A stretch of DNA of 64,000 nt from NCBI RefSeq assembly GCF_038502225.1, contig NC_091325.1, forward strand, positions 34,756,503 to 34,820,502, given 5' to 3'. The notes below the pieces were generated by a model. The model was not told where the DNA came from. It saw only the letters and a list, made by a program, of their open reading frames with translations, and did no database searches. Numbering within the stretch: position 1 is the first letter of the stretch; each line of letters starts with the position of its first letter. Of this stretch, positions 29,954 to 43,400 are shown piece after piece. The translations under genes and the position numbers were made by a program. The DNA is from Cherax quadricarinatus (taxonomy: Eukaryota; Arthropoda; Malacostraca; Decapoda; Parastacidae).

Positions 29954-30171
29954 CTGTGGAAAGTGAGTCAACAATTAGAACACTAGTTCCCCTAGATAAA
30001 ATAATAAGAATTTAAAGATAAAAACATAAAACTGAGAAAATTTGTATAGAGTTTTAGAAATTCACTAAATTTTGTAATACAGTACATTTATAAACAGTGT
30101 AGCTACTTGCAGACTTTAATTGATATTTGTGAAGAACTAAATCAGAGAGAATGACAATCACAAGTGAAGAG
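29954..30171. other. Intron-like AT-rich sequence between the exon and the satellite
   Basis: About 220 bp without repeats or frames. It ends CACAAGTGAAGAG directly against the first 30-bp unit, with no transition zone. Confidence 0.5.
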
Positions 30172-30684
30172 CCTTCCACATGCTAGGTGTGACAGACTTA
30201 ACCTTCCACATGCTAGGTGTGACAGACTTAACCTTCCACATGCTAGGTGTGACAGACTTAACCTTCCACATGCTAGGTGTGACAGACTTAACCTTCCACA
30301 TGCTAGGTGTGACAGACTTAACCTTCCACATGCTAGGTGTGACAGACTTAACCTTCCACATGCTAGGTGTGACAGACTTAACCTTCCACATGCTAGGTGT
30401 GACAGACTTAACCTTCCACATGCTAGGTGTGACAGACTTAACCTTCCACATGCTAGGTGTGACAGACTTAACCTTCCACATGCTAGGTGTGACAGACTTA
30501 ACCTTCCACATGCTAGGTGTGACAGACTTAACCTTCCACATGCTAGGTGTGACAGACTTAACCTTCCACATGCTAGGTGTGACAGACTTAACCTTCCACA
30601 TGCTAGGTGTGACAGACTTAACCTTCCACATGCTAGGTGTGACAGACTTAACCTTCCACATGCTAGGTGTGACAGACTTAACCT

Positions 30685-32880
30685 TCAACATGCTAGGTGT
30701 GACAGACTTAACCTTCCACATGCTAGGTGTGACAGACTTAACCTTCCACATGCTAGGTGTGACAGACTTAACCTTCAACATGCTAGGTGTGACAGACTTA
30801 ACCTTCCACATGCTAGGTGTGACAGACTTAACCTTCCACATGCTAGGTGTGACAGACTTAACCTTCCACATGCTAGGTGTGACAGACTTAACCTTCCACA
30901 TGCTAGGTGTGACAGACTTAACCTTCCACATGCTAGGTGTGACAGGCTTAACCTTCCACATGCTAGGTGTGACAGACATAACCTTCCACATGCTAGGTGT
31001 GACAGACTTAACCTTCCACATGCTAGGTGTGACAGACTTAACCTTCCACATGCTAGGTGTGACAGACTTAACCTTCCACATGCTAGGTGTGACAGACTTA
31101 ACCTTCCACATGCTAGGTGTGACAGACTTAACCTTCCACATGCTAGGTGTGACAGACTTAACCTTCCACATGCTAGGTGTGACAGACTTAACCTTCCACA
31201 TGCTAGGTGTGACAGACTTAACCTTCCACATGCTAGGTGTGACAGACTTAACCTTCCACATGCTATGTGTGACAGACTTAACCTTCCACATGCTAGGTGT
31301 GACAGACTTAACCTTCCACATGCTAGGTGTGACAGACTTAACCTTCCACATGCTAGGTGTGACAGACTTAACCTTCCACATGCTAGGTGTGACAGACTTA
31401 ACCTTCCACATGCTAGGTGTGACAGGCTTAACCTTCCACATGCTAGGTGTGACAGACTTAACCTTCCACATGCTAGGTGTGACAGACTTAACCTTCCACA
31501 TGCTAGGTGTGACAGGCTTAACCTTCCACATGCTAGGTGTGACAGACTTAACCTTCCACATGCTAGGTGTGACAGGCTTAACCTTCCACATGCTAGGTGT
31601 GACAGGCTTAACCTTCCACATGCTAGGTGGGACAGTCTTAACCTTCCACATGCTAGGTGTGACAGACTTAACCTTCCACATGCTAGGTGTGACAGACTTA
31701 ACCTTCCACATGCTAGGTGTGACAGACTTAACCTTCCACATGCTAGGTGTGACAGACTTAACCTTCCACATGCTAGGTGTGACAGACTTAACCTTCCACA
31801 TGCTAGGTGTGACAGACTTAACCTTCCACATGCTAGGTGTGACAGACTTAACCTTCCACATGCTAGGTGTGACAGACTTAACCTTCCACATGCTAGGTGT
31901 GACAGACTTAACCTTCAACATGCTAGGTGTGACAGACTTAACCTTCCACATGCTAGGTGTGACAGACTTAACCTTCCACATGCTAGGTGTGACAGACTTA
32001 ACCTTCAACATGCTAGGTGTGACAGACTTAACCTTCCACATGCTAGGTGTGACAGACTTAACCTTCCACATGCTAGGTGTGACAGACTTAACCTTCCACA
32101 TGCTAGGTGTGACAGACTTAACCTTCCACATGCTAGGTGTGACAGACTTAACCTTCCACATGCTAGGTGTGACAGGCTTAACCTTCCACATGCTAGGTGT
32201 GACAGACTTAACCTTCCACATGCTAGGTGTGACAGACTTAACCTTCCACATGCTAGGTGTGACAGACTTAACCTTCCACATGCTAGGTGTGACAGACTTA
32301 ACCTTCCACATGCTAGGTGTGACAGGCTTAACCTTCCACATGCTAGGTGTGACAGACTTAACCTTCCACATGCTAGGTGTGACAGACTTAACCTTCCACA
32401 TGCTAGGTGTGACAGACTTAACCTTCCACATGCTAGGTGTGACAGACTTAACCTTCCACATGCTAGGTGTGACAGACTTAACCTTCCACATGCTAGGTGT
32501 GACAGACTTAACCTTCCACATGCTAGGTGTGACAGACTTAACCTTCCACATGCTAGGTGTGACAGACTTAACCTTCCACATGCTAGGTGTGACAGACTTA
32601 ACCTTCCACATGCTAGGTGTGACAGACTTAACCTTCCACATGCTAGGTGTGACAGGCTTAACCTTCCACATGCTAGGTGTGACAGACTTAACCTTCCACA
32701 TGCTAGGTGTGACAGACTTAACCTTCCACATGCTAGGTGTGACAGGCTTAACCTTCCACATGCTAGGTGTGACAGACTTAACCTTCCACATGCTAGGTGT
32801 GACAGGCTTAACCTTCCACATGCTAGGTGTGACAGGCTTAACCTTCCACATGCTAGGTGGGACAGTCTTAACCTTCCACA
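30685..32880. repeat. Higher-order repeat, period 1230 bp (41 units)
   Basis: Variant units recur at exactly 1230 bp: the paired TTCAACA units at 30685/30775 and 31915/32005, CAGGCTT units at 30931/32161 and 31411/32641, and the GGTGGGACAGTC unit at 31621/32851. Confidence 0.9.
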
Positions 32881-32939
32881 TGCTAGGTGTGACAGGCTTA
32901 ACCTTCCACATGCTAGGTGTGACAGACTTAACCTTCCAT

Positions 32940-34900
32940 ATGCTAGGTGTGACAGGCTTAACCTTCCACATGCTAGGTATGACAGGCTTAACCTTCGACA
33001 TGCTAGGTGTGACAGGCTTAACCTTCCACATGCTAGGTGTGACAGACTTAACCTTCCACATGCTAGGTGTGACAGGCTTAACCTTGCACATGCTAGGTGT
33101 GACAGGCTTAACCTTCCACATGCTAGGTGTGACAGGCTTAACCTTCAACATGCTAGGTATGAATGGCTTAACCTTCCACATGCTAGGTGTGACAAGCTTA
33201 ACCTTCCACATGCTAGGTGTGACAGACTTAACCTTCCACATGCTAGGTGTGACAGACTTAACCTTCCACATGCTAGATGTGACAGACTTAACCTTCCACA
33301 TGCTAGGTGTGACAGACTTAACCTTCCACATGCTAGGTGTGACAGACCTAACCTTCCACATGCTAGGTGTGACAGGCTTAACCTTCCACATGCTAGGTGT
33401 GACAGACTTAACCTTCCACATGCTAGGTGTGACAGACTTAACCTTCCACATGCTAGGTGTGACAGGCTTAACCTTCCACATGCTAGGTGTGACAGGCTTA
33501 ACCTTCAACATGCTAGGTGTGAATGGCTTAACCTTCCACATGCTAGGTGTGACAAGCTTAACCTTCCACATGCTAGGTGTGACAGACTTAACCTTCCACA
33601 TGCTAGGTGTGACAGACTTAACCTTCCACATGCTAGGTGTGACAGACTTAACCTTCCACATGCTAGGTGTGACAGACTTAACCTTCCACATGCTAGGTGT
33701 GACAGACTTAACCTTCCACATGCTAGGTGTGACAGGCTTAACCTTTCACATGCTAGGTGTGACAGACTTAACCTTCCACATGCTAGGTGTGACAGGCTTA
33801 ACCTTCCACATGCTAGGTGTGACAGACTTAACCTTCCACATGCTAGGTATGACAGACTTAACCTTCCACATGCTAGGTGTGACAGACTTAACCTTCCACA
33901 TGCTAGGTGTGACAGACTTAACCTTCCACATGCTAGGTGTGACAGGCTTAACCTTCCACATGCTAGGTGTGGCAGACTTAACCTTCCACATGCTAGGTGT
34001 GACAGGCTTAACCTTCCACATGCTAGGTGTGACAGACTTAACCTTCCACATGGTAGATGTGACAGGCTTAACCTTCCACATGCTAGGTGTGACAGACTTA
34101 ACCTTCCACATGCTAGGTGTGACAGGCTTAACCTTCCACATGCTAGGTGTGACAGGCTTAACCTTCCACATGCTAGGTGTGACAGGCTTAACCTTCCACA
34201 TGCTAGGTGTGACAGGCTTAACCTTCCACATGCTAGGTGTGACAGACTTAACCTTCCACATGCTAGGTGTGACAGGCTTAACCTTCCACATGCTAGGTAT
34301 GACAGGCTTAACCTTCGACATGCTAGGTGTGACAGGCTTAACCTTCCACATGCTAGGTGTGACAGACTTAACCTTCCACATGCTAGGTGTGACAGGCTTA
34401 ACCTTGCACATGCTAGGTGTGACAGGCTTAACCTTCCACATGCTAGGTGTGACAGGCTTAACCTTCAACATGCTAGGTACGAATGGCTTAACCTTCCACA
34501 TGCTAGGTGTGACAAGCTTAACCTTCCACATGCTAGGTGTGACAGACTTAACCTTCCACATGCTAGGTGTGACAGACTTAACCTTCCACATGCTAGGTGT
34601 GACAGACTTAACCTTCCACATGCTAGGTGTGACAGACTTAACCTTCCACATGCTAGGTGTGACAGACTTAACCTTCCACATGCTAGGTGTGACAGGCTTA
34701 ACCTTCCACATGCTAGGTGTGACAGACTTAACCTTCCACATGCTAGGTGTGACAGACTTAACCTTCCACATGCTAGGTGTGACAGGCTTAACCTTCCACA
34801 TGCTAGGTGTGACAGGCTTAACCTTCAACATGCTAGGTGTGAATGGCTTAACCTTCCACATGCTAGGTGTGACAAGCTTAACCTTCCACATGCTAGGTGT
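32940..34900. repeat. Higher-order repeat, period 1320 bp (44 units)
   Basis: Markers recur at 1320 bp: GGTATGACAGGCTTAACCTT with TTCGACA (32977/34297), TTGCACATG (33085/34405) and GGTATGAATGG or GGTACGAATGG (33157/34477). Confidence 0.9.
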
Positions 34901-36592
34901 GACAGACTTAACCTTCCACATGCTAGGTGTGACAGACTTAACCTTCCACATGCTAGGTGTGACAGACTTAACCTTCCACATGCTAGGTGTGACAGACTTA
35001 ACCTTCCACATGCTAGGTGTGACAGGCTTAACCTTCCACATGCTAGATGTGACAGACTTAACCTTCCACATGCTAGGTGTGACAGGCTTAACCTTCCACA
35101 TGCTAGGTGTGACAGGCTTAACCTTCCACATGCTATGTGTGACAGGCTTAACCTTCCACATGCAAGGTGTGACAGACTTAACCTTCCACATGCTAGGTGT
35201 GACAGACTTAACCTTCCACATGCTAGGTGTGACAGACTTAACCTTCCACATGCTAGGTGTGACAGACTTAACCTTCCACATGCTAGGTGTGAGAGGCTTA
35301 ACCTTCCACATGCTAGGTGTGACAGACTTAACCTTCCACATGTTAGGTGTGACAGACATAACCTTCCACATGCTAGGTGTGACAGGCTTAACCTTCCACA
35401 TGCTAGGTGTGACAGGCTTAACCTTCCACATGCTAGGTGTGACAGGCTTAACCTTCCACATGCTAGGTGTGACAGACTTAACCTACCACATGCTAGGTGT
35501 GACAGGCTTAATCTAGGTGTGTGACAGGCTTAACCTTCCACATGCTAGGTGTGACAGGCTTAACCTTCAACATGCTAGGTATGAATGGCTTAACCTTCCA
35601 CATGCTAGGTGTGACAAGCTTAACCTTCCACATGCTAGGTGTGACAGACTTAACCTTCCACATGCTAGGTGTGACAGACTTAACCTTCCACATGCTAGGT
35701 GTGACAGACTTAACCTTCCACATGCTAGGTGTGACAGACTTAACCTTCCACATGCTAGGTGTGACAGACTTAACCTTCCACATGCTAGGTGTGACAGGCT
35801 TAACCTTCCACATGCTAGGTGTGACAGACTTAACCTTCCACATGCTAGGTGTGACAGACTTAACCTTCCACATGCTAGGTGTGACAGGCTTAACCTTCCA
35901 CATGCTAGGTGTGACAGGCTTAACCTTCAACATGCTAGGTGTGAATGGCTTAACCTTCCACATGCTAGGTGTGACAAGCTTAACCTTCCACATGCTAGGT
36001 GTGACAGACTTAACCTTCCACATGCTAGGTGTGACAGACTTAACCTTCCACATGCTAGGTGTGACAGACTTAACCTTCCACATGCTAGGTGTGACAGACT
36101 TAACCTTCCACATGCTAGGTGTGACAGGCTTAACCTTCCACATGCTAGATGTGACAGACTTAACCTTCCACATGCTAGGTGTGACAGGCTTAACCTTCCA
36201 CATGCTAGGTGTGACAGGCTTAACCTTCCACATGCTATGTGTGACAGGCTTAACCTTCCACATGCAAGGTGTGACAGACTTAACCTTCCACATGCTAGGT
36301 GTGACAGTCTTAACCTTCCACATGCTAGGTGTGACAGACTTAACCTTCCACATGCTAGGTGTGACAGACTTAACCTTCCACATGCTAGGTGTGAGAGGCT
36401 TAACCTTCCACATGCTAGGTGTGACAGACTTAACCTTCCACATGTTAGGTGTGACAGACTTAACCTTCCACATGCTAGGTGTGACAGGCTTAACCTTCCA
36501 CATGCTAGGTGTGACAGGCTTAACCTTCCACATGCTAGGTGTGACAGACTTAACCTACCACATGCTAGGTGTGACAGGCTTAATCTAGGTGT
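34440..36592. repeat. Higher-order repeat, period 1072 bp
   Basis: Two near-identical 1072-bp blocks each end with the same truncated unit (TTAATCTAGGTGTGTGACAG, ending at 35520 and 36592). They differ at only a few positions, for example CAGACATAACC near 35355 against CAGACTTAACC in the second copy. Confidence 0.9.
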
Positions 36593-37679
36593 GTGACAGA
36601 CTTAACCTTCCACATGCTAGGTGTGACAGACTTAACCTTCCACATGCTAGGTGTGACAGACTTAACCTTCCACATGCTAGGTGTGACAGACTTAACCTTC
36701 CACATGCTAGGTGTGACAGGCTTATCCTTCCACATGCCAGGTGTGACAGACTTAACCTTCCACATGCCAGGTGTGACAGACTTAACCTTCCACATGCTAG
36801 GTGTGACAGACTTAACCTTCCACATGCTAGGTGTGACAGGCTTAACCTTCCACATGCCAGGTGTGACAGACTTAACCTTCCACATGCTAGGTGTGACAGA
36901 CTTAAGCTTCCACATGCTAGGTGTGACAGGCTTAACCTTCCACATGCTAGGTGTGACAGGCTTAACCTTCCACATGCTATGTGTGACAGGCTTAACCTTC
37001 CACATGCCAGGTGTGACAGACTTAACCTTCCACATGCTAGGTGTGACAGACTTAACCTTCCACATGCTAGGTGTGACAGACTTAACCTTCCACATGCTAG
37101 GTGTGACAGACTTAACCTTCCACATGCTAGGTGTGACAGACTTAACCTTCCACATGCTAGGTGTGACAGGCTTAACCTTCCACATGCTAGGTGTGACAGA
37201 CTTAACCTTCCACATGCTAGGTGTGACAGACTTATCCTTCCACATGCTAGGTGTGACAGGCTTAACCTTCCACATGCTAGGTGTGACAGGCTTAACCTTC
37301 CACATGCTAGGTGTGACAGACTTAACCTTCCACATGCTAGGTGTGAAAGGCTTAACCTTCCACATGCTAGGTGTGACAGACTTAACCTTCCACATGCTAG
37401 GTGTGACAGACTTAACCTTCCACATGCTAGGTGTGACAGACTTAACCTTCCACATGATAGGTGTGACAGACTTAACCTTCCACATGCTAGGTGTGACAGG
37501 CTTAACATTCCACATGCTAGGTGTGACAGGCTTAACCTTCCACATGCTAGGTGTGACAGACTTAACCTTCCACATGCTAGGTGTGAAAGGCTTAACCTTC
37601 CACATGCTAGGTGTGACAGACTTAACCTTCCACATGCTAGGTGTGACAGACTTAACCTTCCACATGCTAGGTGTGACAG

Positions 37680-40400
37680 GCTTAACCTTCCACATGCCAG
37701 GTGTGACAGACTTAACCTTCCACATTCTAGGTGTGACAGACTTAACCTTCCACATGCTAGGTGTGACAGACTTAATCTTCCACATGCTAGGTGTGACAGA
37801 CTTAACCTTCCACATGCTAGGTGTGACAGGTTTAACCTTCCACATGCTAGGTGTGACAGACTTAACCTTCCACATGCTAGGTGTGACAGGCTTAACCTTC
37901 CACATGCTAGGTGTGACAGGCTTAACCTTCCACATGCTAGGTGGGACAGGCTTAACCTTCCACATGCTAAGTGTGACAGGCTTAACCTTCCACATGCTAG
38001 GTGTGACAGACTTAACCTTCCACATGCTAGGTGTGACAGGCTTAACCTTCCACATGCTAGGTATGACAGGCTTAACCTTCGACATGCTAGGTGTGACAGG
38101 CTTAACCTTCCACATGCTAGGTGTGACAGACTTAACCTTCCACATGCTAGGTGTGACAGACTTAACCTTCCACATGCTAGGTGTGACAGGCTTAACCTTC
38201 AACATGCTAGGTGTGAATGGCTTAACCTTCCACATGCTAGGTGTGACAAGCTTAACCTTCCACATGCTAGGTGTGACAGACTTAACCTTCCACATGCTAG
38301 GTGTGACAGACTTAACCTTCCACATGCTAGGTGTGACAGACTTAACCTTCCACATGCTAGGTGTGACAGAATTAACCTTCCACATGCTAGGTGTGACAGA
38401 CTTAACCTTCCACATGCTAGGTGTGACAGGCTTAACCTTCCACATGCTAGGTGTGACAGACTTAACCTTCCACATGCTAGGTGTGACAGACTTAACCTTC
38501 CACATGCTAGGTGTGACAGACTTAACCTTCCACATGCTAGGTGTGACAGTCTTAACCTTCCACATGCTAGGTGTGACAGGCTTAACCTTCCACATGCTAG
38601 GTGTGACATGGCTTAACCTTCCACATGCTAGGTGTGACAAGCTTAACCTTCCACATGCTAGGTGTGACAGACTTAACCTTCCACATGCTAGGTGTGACAG
38701 ACTTAACCTTCCACATGCTAGGTGTGACAGACTTAACCTTCCACATGCTAGGTGTGACAGACTTAACCTTCCACATGCTAGGTGTGACAGACTTAACCTT
38801 CCACATGCTAGGTGTGACAGACTTAACCTTCCACATGCTAGGTGTGACAGACTTAACCTTCCACATGCTAGGTGTGACAGGCTTAACCTTCCACATGCTA
38901 GGTGTGACTGGCTTAACCTTCCACATGCTAGGTGTGACAGGCTTATCCTTCCACATGCTAGGTGTGACAGACTTAACCTTCCACATGCTAGGTTTGACAG
39001 ACTTAACCTTCCACATGCTAGGTGTGACAGACTTAACCTTCCACATGCTAGGTGTGACAGACTTAACCTTCCACATGCTAGGTGTGACAGGCTTAACCTT
39101 CCACATGCTAGGTGTGACATGCTTAACCTTCCACATGCTAGGTTGACAGACTTCACCTTCCACATGCTAGGTGTGACAGACTTAACCTTCCACATGCTAG
39201 GTGTGACAGGCTTAACCTTCCACATGCTAGGTGTGACAGGCTTAACCTTCAACATGCTAGGTGTGAATGGCTTAACCTTCCACATGCTAGGTGTGACAGG
39301 CTTAACATTCCACATGCTAGGTGTGACAGACTTAACCTTCCACATGCTAGGTGTGACAGACTTAACCTTCCACATGCTAGGTGTGACAGGCTTAACCTTC
39401 CACATGCTAGGTGTGACAGACTTAGCCTTCCACATGCTAGGTGTGACAGACTTAACCTTCCACATGCTAGGTGTGACAGGCTTAACCTTCCACATGCCAG
39501 GTGTGACAGACTTAACCTTCCACATTCTAGGTGTGACAGACTTAACCTTCCACATGCTAGGTGTGACAGACTTAATCTTCCACATGCTAGGTGTGACAGA
39601 CTTAACCTTCCACATGCTAGGTGTGACAGGCTTAACCTTCCACATGCTAGGTGTGACAGACTTAACCTTCCACATGCTAGGTGTGACAGGCTTAACCTTC
39701 CACATGCTAGGTGTGACAGGCTTAACCTTCCACATGCTAGGTGGGACAGGCTTAACCTTCCACATGCTAAGTGTGACAGGCTTAACCTTCCACATGCTAG
39801 GTGTGACAGACTTAACCTTCCACATGCTAGGTGTGACAGGCTTAACCTTCCACATGCTAGGTATGACAGGCTTAACCTTCCACATGCTAGGTGTGACAGG
39901 CTTAACCTTCCACATGCTAGGTGTGACAGACTTAACCTTCCACATGCTAGGTGTGACAGACTTAACCTTCCACATGCTAGGTGTGACAGGCTTAACCTTC
40001 AACATGCTAGGTGTGAATGGATTAACCTTCCACATGCTAGGTGTGACAAGCTTAACCTTCCACATGCTAGGTGTGACAGACTTAACCTTCCACATGCTAG
40101 GTGTGACAGACTTAACCTTCCACATGCTAGGTGTGACAGACTTAACCTTCCACATGCTAGGTGTGACAGAATTAACCTTCCACATGCTAGGTGTGACAGA
40201 CTTAACCTTCCACATGCTAGGTGTGACAGGCTTAACCTTCCACATGCTAGGTGTGACAGACTTAACCTTCCACATGCTAGGTGTGACAGACTTAACCTTC
40301 CACATGCTAGGTGTGACAGGCTTAACCTTCCACATGCTAGGTGTGACAGGCTTAACCTTCAACATGCTAGGTGTGAATGGCCTAACCTTCCACATGCTAG
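37680..40400. repeat. Higher-order repeat, period 1800 bp (60 units)
   Basis: A run of variants (CACATTCTAG, CTTAATCTTCC, GGTGGGACAGG, GCTAAGTGTG, GGTATGACAGG, GTGAATGG, ACAGAATTAACC) repeats in the same order 1800 bp later (for example 37725/39525). A one-base gain at 38608 and a one-base loss at 39143 cancel out. Confidence 0.88.
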
Positions 40401-43400
40401 GTGTGACAAGCTTAACCTTCCACATGCTAGGTGTGACAGACTTAACCTTCCACATGCTAGGTGTGACAGACTTAACCTTCCACATGCTAGGTGTGACAGA
40501 CTTAACCTTCCACATGCTAGGTGTGACAGACTTAACCTTCCACATGCTAGGTGTGACAGACTTAACCTTCCACATGCTAGGTGTGACAGGCTTAACCTTC
40601 CACATGCTAGGTGTGACAGACTTAACCTTCCACATGCTAGGTGTGACAGACTTAACCTTCCACATGCTAGGTGTGACAGGCTTAACCTTCCACATGCTAG
40701 GTGTGTCAGGCTTAACCTTCCACATGCTAGGTGTGACAGGCTTAACCTTCCACATGCTAGGTGTGACAGGCTTAACCTTCCACATGCTAGGTGTGACAGA
40801 CTTAACCTTCCACATGCTAGGTGTGACAGACTTAACCTTCCACATGCTAGGTGTGACAGACTTAACCTTCCACATGCTAGGTGTGACAGGCTTAACCTTC
40901 CACATGCTAACCTTAACCTTCGACATGCTAGGTGTGACAGGCTTAACCTTCCACATGCTAGGTTGACAGACTTCACCTTCCACATGCTAGGTGTGACAGA
41001 CTTAACCTTCCACATGCTAGGTGTGACAGGCTTAACCTTCCACATGCTAGGTGTGACAGGCTTAACCTTCCACATGCTAGGTGTGACATGGCTTAACCTT
41101 CCACATGCTAGGTGTGACAGGCTTAACATTCCATATGCTAGGTGTGACAGACTTAACCTTCCACATGCTAGGTGTGACAGACTTAACCTTCCACATGCTA
41201 GGTGTGACAGGCTTAACCTTCCACATGCTAGGTGTGACAGACTTAGCCTTCCACATGCTAGGTGTAACAGGTTTAACCTTCAACATGCTAGGTGTGACAG
41301 ACTTAACCTTCCACATGCTAGGTGTGACAGACTTAACCTTCCACATGCTAGGTGTGACAGACTTAACCTTCCACATGCTAGGTGTGACAGACTTAACCTT
41401 CCACATGCTAGGTGTGAATGCATTAACCTTCCACATGCTAGGTGTGACAGGCTTAACCTTCCACATGCTATGTGTGACAGACTTAACCTTCCACATGCTA
41501 GGTGTGACAGACTTAACCTTCCACATGCTAGGTGTGACAGACTTAACCTTCCACATGCTAGGTGTGACAGCCTTAACCTTCCACATGCTAGGTGTGACAG
41601 ACTTAACCTTCCACATGCTAGGTGTGACAGGCTTAACCTTCCACATGCTAGGTGTGACAGGCTTAACCTTCCACATGCTAGGTGTGACAGGCTTAACCTT
41701 CCACATGCTAGGTGTGACAGGCTTAACCTTCCACATGCTAGGTGTGACAGACTTAACCTTCCACATGCTAGGTGTGACAGACTTAACCTTCCACATGCTA
41801 GGTGTGACAGACTTAACCTTCCACATGCTAGGTGTGACAGGCTTAACCTTCCACATGCTAGGTGTGACAGGCTTAACCTTCGACATGCTAGGTGTGACAG
41901 GCTTAACCTTCCACATGCTAGGATTGACAGACTTCACCTTCCACATGCTAGGTGTGACAGACTTAACCTTCCACATGCTAGGTGTGACAGGCTTAACCTT
42001 CCACATGCTAGGTGTGACAGGCTTAACCTTCAACATGCTAGGTGTGAATGGCTTAACCTTCCACATGCTAGGTGTGACAGGCTTAACATTCCACATGCTA
42101 GGTGTGACAGACTTAACCTTCCACATGCTAGGTGTGACAGACTTAACCTTCCACATGCTAGGTGTGACATGCTTAACCTTCCACATGCTAGGTGTGACAG
42201 ACTTAGCCTTCCACATGCTAGGTGTAACAGGTTTAACCTTCAACATGCTAGGTGTGACAGACTTAACCTTCCACATGCTAGGTGTGACAGACTTAACCTT
42301 CCACATGCTAGGTGTGACAGACTTAACCTTCCACATGCTAGGTGTGACAGACTTAACCTACCACATGCTAGGTGTGAATGACTTAACCTTCCACATGCTA
42401 GGTGTGACAGGCTTAACCTTCCACATGCTATGTGTGACAGACTTAACCTTCCACATGCTAGGTGTGACAGACTTAACCTTCCACATGCTAGGTGTGACAG
42501 GCTTAACCTTCCACATGCTAGGTGTGACAGACTTAACCTTCCACATGCTAGGTGTGACAGACTTAACCTTCCACATGCTAGGTGTGACAGGCTTAACCTT
42601 CCACATGCTAGGTGTGACAGACTTAACCTTCCACATGCTAGGTGTGACAGACTTAACCTTCCACATGCTAGGTGTGACAGACTTAACCTTCCACATGCTA
42701 GGTGTGACAGACTTAACCTTCCACATGCTAGGTGTGACAGGCTTAACCTTCCACATGCTAGGTGTGACAGACTTAACCTTCCACATGCTAGGTGTGACAG
42801 GCTTAACCTTCCACATGCTAGGTGTGACAGGCTTAACCTTCCACATGCTAGGTGTGACAGGCTTAACCTTCCACATGCTAGGTGTGACAGACTTAACCTT
42901 CCACATGCTAGGTGTGACAGACTTAACCTTCCACATGCTAGGTGTGACAGACTTAACCTTCCACATGCTAGGTGTGACACTTAACCTTCCACATGCTAGG
43001 TGTGACAGACTTAACCTTCCACATGCTAGGTGTGACAGACTTAACCTTCCACATGCTAGGTGTGACAGGCTTAACCTTCCACATGCTAGGTGTGACAGGC
43101 TTAACCTTCCACATGCTAGGTGTGACATGCTAGGTGTGCTTAACCTTCCACATGCTAGGAGTGACAAGCTTAACCTTCCACATGCTAGGTGTGACAGACT
43201 TAACCTTCCACATGCTAGGTGTGACAGACTTAACCTTCCACATGCTAGGTGTGACAGACTTAACCTTCCACATGCTAGGTGTGACAGACTTAACCTTCCA
43301 CATGCTAGGTGTGACAGGCTTAACCTTCCACATGCTATGTGTGACAGACTTAACCTTCCACATGCTAGGTGTGACAGACTTAACCTTCCACATGCTAGGT

